Source: a candidate division TA06 bacterium (GTDB lineage Bacteria; Hydrothermota; DG-26; E44-bin18; JADFOU01). Taken from it: a stretch of 9,443 bases of DNA. The DNA lies in NCBI GenBank assembly GCA_022562655.1, contig JADFOU010000063.1:1-9443 (forward strand), written 5' to 3'. Shown here piece by piece: positions 1 to 6,228 of the stretch. The translations under genes and the position numbers were made by a program. Under the pieces are notes generated by a model. The model worked only from the letters and a program-made list of their open reading frames with translations. It made no database searches and was not told the origin of the DNA. The stretch's first letter is position 1, and each line of letters begins with the position of its first letter.

Positions 1-196
1 GTGTTGTTAACGGAGAAAAGGTGGGAACTCTGGTTTTGCCAACTTTCCGCTTTTTCCCAAAGCTCGAGAGGGGGCTCCCCATGGGGAGCCCCCTCAGCAC
101 ATCAGTGAAAAAGTTCTTGAGTTAGTCAAGAGAAGAAGTTCAGTCAGCGGATTTAACAAAGAAGTAGATTTGATTTTTAAAATCTGCTGAAACCGC
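1..196. other. Region downstream of asd with no defensible gene
   Basis: This stretch follows the asd stop codon. I see no gene that can be supported. Three weak readings exist. A plus-strand frame from base 3 to a stop at 123-125 includes NGEKVGTLVLP, faintly like the tail of an amino-acid kinase. A second plus frame ends at 188-190 with a lysine-rich tail. A minus-strand frame opens at an ATG at 82 and runs off the window edge. None is long enough to judge. The DNA holds a perfect 28-nt palindrome at 68-95. It also holds AT-rich repeat-like sequence at 145-207, where GCGGATT (147-153) and AATCCGC (199-205) face each other and reach into the last codons of asd. Confidence 0.5.
68..95. repeat. 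Perfect 28-nt GC-rich palindrome downstream of asd
   Basis: Bases 68-95 equal their own reverse complement. Ten-base cores GGGGCTCCCC (71-80) and GGGGAGCCCC (83-92) flank a central AT, and three more pairs extend the outside. The palindrome lies about 100 nt downstream of the asd stop, so it could end that transcription unit. Neither strand shows a U-tract after the stem, so it is not a textbook intrinsic terminator. A convergent or factor-assisted terminator, a protein-binding site and an interspersed palindromic repeat are all possible. Confidence 0.6.
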
Positions 197-1249
197 TTAA
201 TCCGCAGAAAAGAGATGTTCTGCTATCTGGATCGCGTTGGTGGCGGCGCCTTTCCTTAAATTATCTGAGACAATCCAGAGGTTCAAGCCGGATTCGACGG
301 AGAGGTCCTCCCGAATCCTCCCAACAAAGACGTCATCTTTACCGGCCGCATCCATGGGGAGGGGATACTTTGAATTCTCCGGGTCGTCAATCACACGAAC
401 CCCCGGAGAATGGGTAAGGATCTCCCTTGCCTCTTCGGCTGTAATCTTCTTCTCAAACTCCACATTGACGGCCTCTGAATGACCCGTGAAGACAGGAACA
501 CGGACACAAGTAGCCGTGATCCTCAAATCGGGCTCCGCCAGAATCTTTCGGGTCTCCTCCACCATCTTCCACTCTTCCAGAGACTCCCCCTTTTCATTGA
601 AATCATCAATTTGAGGAATGATGTTAAAGGCGATGGAATGTGGAAAAGGATATGAGTCGCTTGAAAATTTGGACCTGTGGAGAATGGTGTGGGTCTCTTT
701 CTGGAGAACTTCCACCGCTTCTCGTCCATAACCGGAGACCGACTGATAGGTGGAGACGACAATACGTTTCATCCGGGCGACTTTGTGAAGGGGATGGAGG
801 GCAACCACCATCTGAATGGTAGAGCAGTTGGGGTTGGCGATAATTCCTTTTTGGTAATTGGATAGGGCTTCGGGGTTGACCTCAGGGACAACAAGGGGAA
901 CCTCGGGATCCAACCGGAAGGCAGGGGAATTGTCAATCACAAGAGAGCCATTTTTTGCAATTATGGGTACCCAGGCATTGCTCACTTCTTTTCCTGCAGA
1001 GAAAAAAATGATATCAACGCCCACAAAGAATTTTGAATGTCGAATGTCAAATTTCGAATTTCGATCGAGTGGGGGGAGGGTCTCTACTGGGATTTTCTCT
1101 CCTCGAAAAAGGAGGGTTACATCTTTAGATCGTTCTGAGGAGAAGAGCCTTAAGGAATTGATCGGAAAGTTCCTTTCTTCAAGAACCTCCCGGATCTTTT
1201 CCCCAACAAGACCTGTGGCACCGACGATTGCTATGTGGAAAGATTTCAT
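197..1249 (-). CDS. asd: Aspartate-semialdehyde dehydrogenase
   Basis: This cytosolic enzyme reduces L-4-aspartyl phosphate to L-aspartate 4-semialdehyde with NADPH. That is the branch point to lysine and diaminopimelate, threonine and methionine. The 350-aa product shows the NADP-binding GATGLVG (residues 10-16), SAGKEVS (84-90), phosphate-binding DNSPAFR (106-112), the catalytic Cys142 in NPNCSTIQ, the substrate-binding Arg and catalytic His in RVPVFTGHSE (Arg250, His257), and the C-terminal SDNLRKGAATNAIQIAE (328-344). The ATG at 1249 is chosen because the Rossmann motif follows it at once. No SD precedes it; the upstream DNA is a heptamer repeat array. Residues 63-74 are an extra segment, absent from Bacillus-type Asd as I recall it, encoded by 7-nt repeats. 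It lies last in the zinc-ribbon-dnaE-exported protein-asd series, 134 nt after its neighbour. Confidence 0.96.
   Translation of the reverse strand: MKSFHIAIVGATGLVGEKIREVLEERNFPINSLRLFSSERSKDVTLLFRGEKIPVETLPPLDRNSKFDIRHSKFFVGVDIIFFSAGKEVSNAWVPIIAKNGSLVIDNSPAFRLDPEVPLVVPEVNPEALSNYQKGIIANPNCSTIQMVVALHPLHKVARMKRIVVSTYQSVSGYGREAVEVLQKETHTILHRSKFSSDSYPFPHSIAFNIIPQIDDFNEKGESLEEWKMVEETRKILAEPDLRITATCVRVPVFTGHSEAVNVEFEKKITAEEAREILTHSPGVRVIDDPENSKYPLPMDAAGKDDVFVGRIREDLSVESGLNLWIVSDNLRKGAATNAIQIAEHLFSAD
1028..1062. repeat. Five-unit heptamer repeat array inside asd
   Basis: On the plus strand the bases divide into GAATTTT, GAATGTC, GAATGTC, AAATTTC and GAATTTC, five contiguous 7-nt units. In asd they encode residues 63-74 (RNSKFDIRHSKF). 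These fall between the strand ending near VETLPP and the GVDIIFFSAG strand, where typical Asd proteins have a short loop. I infer an in-frame insertion of about 12 codons. Confidence 0.75.
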
Positions 1250-1254
1250 ACGTT

Positions 1255-1379
1255 GAAAATAGAAAATGGTTGGTAGAAATTGGAAATTCGTAATAGAAAA
1301 CAGAGATTGGATATTTGAGAGAAAAATTTCTATTTTCCAGTTTCCATAACTAATTTCTAATATCTAAAAACTACTTTCC
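1255..1379. repeat. Heptamer repeat array filling the gap upstream of asd
   Basis: Almost all of the 134-nt gap is degenerate 7-nt repeats. From 1255 they read GAAAATA, GAAAATG, GTTGGTA, GAAATTG, GAAATTC, GTAATAG, AAAACAG, AGATTGG, ATATTTG. From 1324 they continue in the opposite sense: AAATTTC, TATTTTC, CAGTTTC, CATAACT, AATTTCT, AATATCT, AAAAACT, ACTTTCC. The arms are inverted; GAAAATAGAAA at 1255-1265 pairs with TTTCTATTTTC at 1327-1337. The array sits just upstream of asd and may have displaced its ribosome binding site. No separate promoter is evident. Confidence 0.7.
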
Positions 1380-1383
1380 AATG

Positions 1384-2205
1384 TCAGAAGAACTCTATAT
1401 ACTCCAATTTTACAATCCGATTCTTTTCCTGGTCCCGATGTTTCCGGAGATTTCGGAAGTCGAATTCGAGGAAGAGGCTACCCAAATAGTTCCAGCGAAA
1501 GCCGAGGTTGAGATACCCATTGTCATCTGTAACTTCAACTCCATTTTCTTCATCATCATTCTGTGCCAGGTCATATTCCCCAACGATAGAAAAGGATTCT
1601 CCCAGGCCCTTATCGAAACCGAAAAAGAACGTGATATCTTTATCCTTTCCATTATCTTTTTTCTCCCCTTCCTTTCCTTCGAAAGTTCTATTGATTCCTC
1701 CATGGAGTCCGAGATGCCCAAATAAATTGAACCCTTTACTGGCAACGGCATAAAACCCCTTTGACTTGATTCGATACCGACCTCCTGTATGTCCATCATA
1801 TCCCTGGGAAGCAAACCCCAATGCAATAGAAGGTAAGGCAAATCTTTCTTGCAGAAACTTCCACCTTCCTTCAAACTCTACTCGAGGATTCCAATCCACC
1901 TCCCCACTTCCAATGATGTTTTCTCCTCCATAGGAGACCTCCGTCAGGAAGGCATCCATCGGTTGAACGGCCATCCCCCCCAGAACTCCCCCATCGGGTT
2001 CCATACGGAGGGTAAGGGCGAAACTTCCGGGGGGGAGAAAACCTGCAGTGGGGGCATCAATAAGATTCGTCACCGGAGCATAAAAAAATTGGGCATGGGA
2101 GGGTAAAGCAATGAAATATGAACAATGAACAATGAACAATAAAAAAGCTGGAAGCAGGAAAGGGGAAGCGGGAATTTGCTTCGTGCTTCGTGTTTCTCTG
2201 TTCAT
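1384..2205 (-). CDS. Exported protein, probable outer-membrane beta-barrel
   Basis: I do not recognise a named family. The 273-aa product begins with a basic segment and a hydrophobic stretch (residues about 15-34), with a likely signal peptidase I site after SHA (residue 38). The mature part alternates aromatic, glycine-rich and charged segments (GFASQGYDG, YRIKSKGFYAVASKGFNLFGHLGLHGG) and ends in a beta-strand closing with Phe-Phe, typical of outer-membrane barrels. It faintly resembles YjbH-type proteins. I chose the ATG at 2205 over an in-frame ATG at 2226 because GAGGGG at 2217-2212 is an SD six bases before it; 2226 lacks one. The dnaE stop (2218-2216) overlaps that SD, suggesting translational coupling. 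The signal peptide is encoded almost entirely by 7-nt repeats. Confidence 0.75.
   Translation of the reverse strand: MNRETRSTKQIPASPFLLPAFLLFIVHCSYFIALPSHAQFFYAPVTNLIDAPTAGFLPPGSFALTLRMEPDGGVLGGMAVQPMDAFLTEVSYGGENIIGSGEVDWNPRVEFEGRWKFLQERFALPSIALGFASQGYDGHTGGRYRIKSKGFYAVASKGFNLFGHLGLHGGINRTFEGKEGEKKDNGKDKDITFFFGFDKGLGESFSIVGEYDLAQNDDEENGVEVTDDNGYLNLGFRWNYLGSLFLEFDFRNLRKHRDQEKNRIVKLEYIEFF
2112..2203. repeat. Two heptamer arrays encoding the signal peptide
   Basis: Plus-strand units at 2148-2203 are CTGGAAG, CAGGAAA, GGGGAAG, CGGGAAT, TTGCTTC, GTGCTTC, GTGTTTC and TCTGTTC. After eight other bases (2140-2147), a second array at 2112-2139 reads TGAAATA, TGAACAA, TGAACAA, TGAACAA. The first encodes residues 1-20 of the exported protein and the second encodes residues 23-32 (LFIVHCSYFI), the hydrophobic core of the signal peptide. 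Because 7 is not a multiple of 3, gain or loss of a single unit would shift the reading frame. Confidence 0.75.
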
Positions 2206-2210
2206 ATGGT

Positions 2211-2217
2211 TCCCCTC
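2211..2217 (-). promoter_or_regulatory. Shine-Dalgarno site overlapping the dnaE stop codon
   Basis: Read on the minus strand, GAGGGGA at 2217-2211 overlaps the dnaE TGA (2218-2216). GAGGGG lies six bases before the ATG at 2205. It decides the start of the exported-protein gene and suggests translation is coupled to termination on dnaE. Confidence 0.7.
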
Positions 2218-5200
2218 ATTTTTCATGAATGAGTTGAATATTTCCCCTTCCGATCACCTCTTCAACGTCTTGGATGAAAGATTCCACAGGATTCACCCGA
2301 ATTTTTGGTCGAAGGACTTTTTTCTCTTGTTCTAAAAGGAGATGGATCTCTACCGGAGAATTCCCGGGATGGGCAAGGAGAATCTCCTTCACTCGATAAA
2401 AGAGAGATTCTTGTTCAGAACGCAGGTGAATTTCAACAGTCCGCCTTCCCTTTTCCCCACCCGTTGCAGTAGTCCCGCCACGGGCGGGATCACTGCGCTC
2501 CGTCGCCGACCTTCCTTCGCCCGCCGTAACGTGCTTCGTGAAGGCGGGAGCTTTGGAGCGTAGGCTACCAACTGCTGCTTCCTCGAGAGGAAGGATCTCT
2601 TCGGCAATGATTTTCCTCTCCTCCTCACCTTTCCTTCCCTTAATCAGGAGAGGGACTTCTTTGCGGAGAAGTCCTTTGGCTTGTTCGTAGAGGTCGGCAA
2701 AGACCACTGCTTCTGCTTCCCCTCCGAAATCCTCTAATGTGATAAAGGCCATCTCGCGGCCCTTTCGATCCCGGATCTGTTTCTTTTGCGTTAACACCCC
2801 ACCCAGGGTGACCGGTTGTCTCACTCCCACTCCTACCAGATCCCGGGTGGACATTGTGAGGGAATCCTTCAGGATACTTCTGTAGGGTTCGAGTGGATGA
2901 CCGGAAAGATAGAATCCCAGAGATTTTTTCTCCCTCAGTAACTTTTCGGCAAGGTCCCATTCCTCCACACCCTTGCTCCCACCAGTATCAGTAGCAGTGG
3001 CAGTCTCCTTCCCTCTTTCCACGTCTGCTTCAATGACTAACCCACCAAAGAGTGCCATCTGTTTCTTGTTTTCCTCTCCCTGTTTTGCACTTCTCGAACC
3101 TTTCTCATAAACCTTTGTGAGAGAAGAAAAGGACTCTGCACGACTCTGGGAGATTGAATCGAGAGTCCCTGCTTCGATCAGGCTTTCCACCGCTCTCCGA
3201 TTGGCTGAGCGCTGATCGACGCGCAGGGCGAAATCAAAGAGGGATTTAAAGGGGCCACTTTTCTCTCGCTCCTGGACAATCGCCTCAATGGTTCCCCTTC
3301 CCGTGTTTTTCACCGACCCGAGACCAAAGGAGAGAGATCCGTTTTGAACCTTGAAACTATAATCACACTCGTTGATATCCGGTCTCCCTACTGGGATTTT
3401 CATCCTTTGGCACTCCTTCAGAAGGAGGTCTACCCGATCTGAGGAGTCCATCTCACTCGTAAGGGAGGTTGCCATAAACTCCAGAGGGTAGTGGGTTTTG
3501 AGATAAGCCGTCTGAAATGAGATCATGGCATACCCAGCGGAATGGGACTTATTAAACCCGTATCCTGCAAAGGGAACCATCTGGTCAAAGAGGCGATTCG
3601 CCAGTTTCTCGGAGAAGCCGTTCTTCTTCGCCCCTTTTACAAAATTCTTTCTCTCCTCTTCCATCACCTCCGGTTCCTTCTTTCCCATTGCCCTTCTCAG
3701 GATGTCTGCCTGTCCCAGGCTATAGCCCGCTACGGTTGAGGCGATTTCAATCACCTGTTCCTGATAGAGAACCACCCCATAGGTCTCCTTCAAGATCGGT
3801 TCCATTACAGGGTGGTCATATTGAATAGGTTTCCTGCCATGTCGTCTTTCAATAAACTCCGCTACGTTCAAACCCTTCAGGGGCCCCGGGCGATAAAGAG
3901 AGAGGACGGCGATGAGATCTTCCATAGTGCGAGGCTCTAACTTCTTCAAGATCTCTCTCATTCCACTACTTTCTAATTGGAAGATTCCGAGAGTCTCTCC
4001 TTTGGAGATTAGTTGGAAGGTCTTGGGATCATCCAAAGGAATTGAGATTCGTGATTCGCGCTCATTAACCATCTTGATTGTATTGTCAATCACGGTAAGG
4101 GTTTTTAAACCCAGTAAGTCCATCTTTAAGAGTCCAATCGCTTCGAGAGATTTCATGGAATATTGAGTGGAGATCTCACCATTGGTCCCCCTGTAAAGAG
4201 GGCAGTAATCTGCAAGTTTCCCAGGTGCGATGACCACTCCAGCCGCATGGGTAGAGGCATGGCGCGCGAGTCCTTCCAACCGTCGGGCGATATCAATGAG
4301 TTCCCGATACTTCTCGTTTGAATCAATGAGTTCACGAAGTTCTCGAATCTGGGAGATTGCCCTCTCCAGGGTGACATTGGGTCCAAAGGGGATGAGTTTT
4401 GCGATCTGATCCACCTCCCCATAGGGAATTTTAAGAGCTCGCCCCACATCCCGAATGACTGCCCTCGCCATCATCGTCCCGAAGGTGATGATCTGGGAGA
4501 CGGCCTCCTTTCCGTATTTCTCAATCGCATACTGAATGATCTCATCCCGTCGTTCATCCCCGAAGTCTATGTCTACATCTGGCGGGGTAATCCTTTCAGG
4601 GTTTAAGAACCGCTCGAAGATGAGACCATATTTCAGAGGATCTATATTTGTGATTCCCAGGGCATAGAGGGTGAGACTCCCTACAGCCGATCCTCGGCCT
4701 GGTCCCACTGGAATATCTCTATCTCGCGCAGTATCCACCAAATCCTTGATGATCAAAAAGTATTCTGCATATCCCATTCTCTCAATCGTTTTCAACTCAT
4801 ACTCCAGCCTCTTTTCCAAAGCAGGGGTTACTCTCTCATACCTTTTGGCGATTCCCTTCCGGGCCATATCCTCAAAAAACTCCTCGGGTTTTTTGTACCC
4901 CTCAGGCAAAGGATAATGGGGAAGGCTTAGGGGCGTATCCTTATTCGCCCCTACCAGTTTTAGTTGCAGGTTGCAGCTCTCGGCAATTGTAAGTGTAGAG
5001 AGGAGAGATTCAGGTAGGTCCTCGTAGAGGGATTTCATTTCCGCTGGCGACTTGAAATAGAGTTCCGAGGTATTGAACCGGAGACGATTCTTATCCTCTA
5101 GATTCTTTCCCGTTTGGATGCAGAGAAGGATATCGTGGGCTCTCGCATCTTCGCGTTGGAGGTAGTGGCAGTCATTGGTCGCAACGATGGGAAGATTGAG

Positions 5201-5827
5201 GTCCCTCGCGATTTTTAACAGACCTTGATTCACACGCTCATTCTCCTCAAGCCCCAACCGCATCAGCTCTAAATAGAAGTTCCCCTTTCCAAAGAGTTCC
5301 TCATAGAACCCTGCTGTCTCCTTTGCCTTCTCCATCTCTCCATGGAGGAGATTGTGGGAAATCTCTCCCTGGAGACAGCCCGAGAGACCGATCAGTCCCT
5401 CCGAATGTTTCTCGAGAATTTCCTTGTCAATCCGGGGTTTGTAATAGAAACCTTCCAGATATCCAGTCGTAGAGAGTTGCATCAGATTTTGATACCCAAC
5501 CTCATTTCGGACAAGAAGGGTGAGGTGGTGGAATACCTGCCCCCTGGTCCCTTTAGGGGCGTATTGAAATACGCCTCTACTGCCCCTCTCCGTTCGACTC
5601 CCGATGGCAACATAGACCTCTGAGCCTAAAATGGGTTTAATTCCCCCCTTTCTTGCCTTTTCATAGAATTCAACGGCACAGAAAATATTCCCATGGTCAG
5701 TGATGGCGAGGGCGGGCATACGGAATTTTCGGGCAGTTTTCACCAACTCGTCGATCTTGTTGGCACCATCCAGGAGACTATAATCCGTATGGACATGGAG
5801 GTGGACGAAATCAGAATGTTGTTTCAT
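2216..5827 (-). CDS. dnaE: DNA polymerase III subunit alpha
   Basis: This is the replicative DNA polymerase catalytic subunit, 1203 aa (E. coli 1160). Order of parts: a PHP domain (HLHVHTDYSLLDG 9-21, ITDHGN 42-47, ATNDCHYL 216-223); the C-family polymerase core with GPGRGSAVGS (375-384), acidic residues Asp419 and Asp421 in PPDVDIDF and Asp570 in LLKMDLLGLKTLT; a fingers segment with PFAGYGFNKSHSAGYA (752-767); a helix-hairpin-helix region (about 815-890); a sliding-clamp motif QMALF (923-927); an OB fold (about 1004-1080); and a C-terminal tau-binding-type region. The start at 5827 has GAGAGGA upstream and overlaps the previous stop as ATGA. Extra segments encoded by palindromes or microsatellites occur near residues 83-92, 292-300, 941-949 and 1087-1123, all in variable loops or linkers. 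The PHP metal ligands look intact, so it may carry its own proofreading activity. Confidence 0.97.
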   Translation of the reverse strand: MKQHSDFVHLHVHTDYSLLDGANKIDELVKTARKFRMPALAITDHGNIFCAVEFYEKARKGGIKPILGSEVYVAIGSRTERGSRGVFQYAPKGTRGQVFHHLTLLVRNEVGYQNLMQLSTTGYLEGFYYKPRIDKEILEKHSEGLIGLSGCLQGEISHNLLHGEMEKAKETAGFYEELFGKGNFYLELMRLGLEENERVNQGLLKIARDLNLPIVATNDCHYLQREDARAHDILLCIQTGKNLEDKNRLRFNTSELYFKSPAEMKSLYEDLPESLLSTLTIAESCNLQLKLVGANKDTPLSLPHYPLPEGYKKPEEFFEDMARKGIAKRYERVTPALEKRLEYELKTIERMGYAEYFLIIKDLVDTARDRDIPVGPGRGSAVGSLTLYALGITNIDPLKYGLIFERFLNPERITPPDVDIDFGDERRDEIIQYAIEKYGKEAVSQIITFGTMMARAVIRDVGRALKIPYGEVDQIAKLIPFGPNVTLERAISQIRELRELIDSNEKYRELIDIARRLEGLARHASTHAAGVVIAPGKLADYCPLYRGTNGEISTQYSMKSLEAIGLLKMDLLGLKTLTVIDNTIKMVNERESRISIPLDDPKTFQLISKGETLGIFQLESSGMREILKKLEPRTMEDLIAVLSLYRPGPLKGLNVAEFIERRHGRKPIQYDHPVMEPILKETYGVVLYQEQVIEIASTVAGYSLGQADILRRAMGKKEPEVMEEERKNFVKGAKKNGFSEKLANRLFDQMVPFAGYGFNKSHSAGYAMISFQTAYLKTHYPLEFMATSLTSEMDSSDRVDLLLKECQRMKIPVGRPDINECDYSFKVQNGSLSFGLGSVKNTGRGTIEAIVQEREKSGPFKSLFDFALRVDQRSANRRAVESLIEAGTLDSISQSRAESFSSLTKVYEKGSRSAKQGEENKKQMALFGGLVIEADVERGKETATATDTGGSKGVEEWDLAEKLLREKKSLGFYLSGHPLEPYRSILKDSLTMSTRDLVGVGVRQPVTLGGVLTQKKQIRDRKGREMAFITLEDFGGEAEAVVFADLYEQAKGLLRKEVPLLIKGRKGEEERKIIAEEILPLEEAAVGSLRSKAPAFTKHVTAGEGRSATERSDPARGGTTATGGEKGRRTVEIHLRSEQESLFYRVKEILLAHPGNSPVEIHLLLEQEKKVLRPKIRVNPVESFIQDVEEVIGRGNIQLIHEK
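2459..2569. repeat. In-frame GC-rich hairpin insertion near the dnaE 3' end
   Basis: Two hairpins share the CCCGCC/GGCGGG stem. The first is 2466-2496, with core 2474-2479 pairing 2483-2488 and outer pairs GCAGT/ACTGC. The second pairs 2520-2525 with 2543-2548. They encode about residues 1087-1123 (including SKAPAFTKHVTAG and RSDPARGGTTATG), which is low in hydrophobic content and separates the OB fold (ending EILPLEEAA) from the C-terminal domain (starting RTVEIHL). Related proteins, as I recall them, usually have a short link here. The loop at 2530-2540 contains TGCTTCGTG, also found in the heptamer array at 2177-2192. Confidence 0.6.
2983..3006. repeat. Six-nucleotide microsatellite in dnaE
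   Basis: Four contiguous units CAGTAT, CAGTAG, CAGTGG and CAGTCT (plus strand) encode residues 941-949 (ETATATDTG) in a linker after the sliding-clamp motif. A 6-nt unit preserves the reading frame whatever the copy number. Confidence 0.6.
4044..4057. repeat. Short two-unit heptamer in dnaE
   Basis: GAGATTC and GTGATTC are adjacent and match the GTGATTC units of the array at 6467-6494. They encode ESRIS (residues 591-595), in the variable loop before IPLDDP. With only two units this could be chance. Confidence 0.3.
4928..4953. repeat. Palindromic element in dnaE, copy 2
   Basis: The stem TAGGGGCG (4928-4935) pairs perfectly with CGCCCCTA (4946-4953), with two more pairs inside. The arm TTAGGGGCGTAT (4927-4938) is identical to that of the copy at 5553-5564. 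It encodes about residues 292-300 (VGANKDTPL), between AESCNLQLKL and LPHYPLPEG, where I would expect only a short link. Confidence 0.6.
5554..5579. repeat. Palindromic element in dnaE, copy 1
   Basis: The arms TAGGGGCGTATT (5554-5565) and AATACGCCTCTA (5568-5579) pair at 11 of 12 positions plus one G-T, around a 2-nt loop. It encodes residues 83-92 (SRGVFQYAPK) in a loop of the PHP domain just before FHHLTLLVRN. It shares 12 identical bases with the copy at 4927-4938. Confidence 0.65.
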
Positions 5828-6165
5828 TTTTCATCCTCTCCATGGGTCTGGAGTTGAGGTGGGGGGTCGGGCTCGGCCGGATCCGGAATGGATTTCGGGA
5901 TCTCCATAGAGTCCAGGGGTAAGTTGAGGGGATTTGCGCAAAAGTGGTCTTTACAGGTGGGACATAGAAGGAAATGGAACTCCCTGTGAATCTCCTCCTC
6001 TAAAAGTTCTTTTGGGGTCTCTTCAACGGTCTTCAGGAGAGTCGCGAGGTCTTCTTCTGGTTCGGTGATGATTCCGTCAAAGTCAGAGAGGCATTGGATC
6101 TCAAGTCGATAAACCAGGTCTCCAGGTTTCAGGATCCTACCGCATTTGTCACAACGCCTCTCCAC
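5824..6165 (-). CDS. Small zinc-ribbon-like protein upstream of dnaE
   Basis: The family is not recognised. The 113-aa product has CxxC pairs at Cys5/Cys8 (CDKCG) and Cys68/Cys71 (CPTCK), plus Cys76 and nearby His60 and His64. This is the arrangement expected for one zinc ribbon split by an acidic helical stretch (residues 35-60, rich in Glu and Leu). The tail is proline-rich, acidic and probably disordered. There is no signal peptide, so it is likely cytosolic. I took the GTG at 6165 because Cys5-Cys8 follow at once and no later start keeps them. No SD is visible, and a sigma70-like promoter ends about eight bases upstream, so the message may be leaderless. Its TGA overlaps the dnaE ATG by 4 nt (ATGA), implying co-translation. 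A structural or regulatory role is inference only. Confidence 0.8.
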   Translation of the reverse strand: MERRCDKCGRILKPGDLVYRLEIQCLSDFDGIITEPEEDLATLLKTVEETPKELLEEEIHREFHFLLCPTCKDHFCANPLNLPLDSMEIPKSIPDPAEPDPPPQLQTHGEDEK

Positions 6166-6173
6166 GGGAGTTT

Positions 6174-6202
6174 ACTTTATCATCCTTTTTCTTTTGTGTC
6201 AA
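6174..6202 (-). promoter_or_regulatory. Sigma70-like promoter for the zinc-ribbon-dnaE unit
   Basis: On the minus strand a perfect -35 TTGACA (6202-6197) is followed by a 17-nt spacer and TAAAGT (6179-6174), matching the -10 consensus at four of six. Transcription would start near 6167, within about two bases of the GTG at 6165. Confidence 0.65.
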
Positions 6203-6228
6203 GAAATTTTCCAAGCAATTTTATAGAC

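Noticed and set aside
1..82. Minus-strand ORF starting in the palindrome (MGSPLSSFGKKRKV) that could be a next gene after asd
   Set aside because: The apparent SD and start lie inside the palindrome and only 27 codons are visible; it cannot be judged from this window.
3..125. Plus-strand open frame with NGEKVGTLVLP, possibly the tail of an amino-acid kinase gene
   Set aside because: Only about 40 codons, runs off the edge, the similarity is one short motif, and the second half is encoded by the palindrome.
101..190. Plus-strand frame ending in a Lys/Glu-rich tail (SEKVLELVKRR)
   Set aside because: No start codon or ribosome site, and a stop at 8-10 in the same frame prevents a longer gene unless there is a frameshift.
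858..1256. Plus-strand 132-aa open frame opposite asd
   Set aside because: It is the antisense shadow of a clearly conserved enzyme and has no recognisable motif.
1028..1379. CRISPR array
   Set aside because: Units are 7 nt and degenerate, with no regular repeat-spacer structure and no cas genes.
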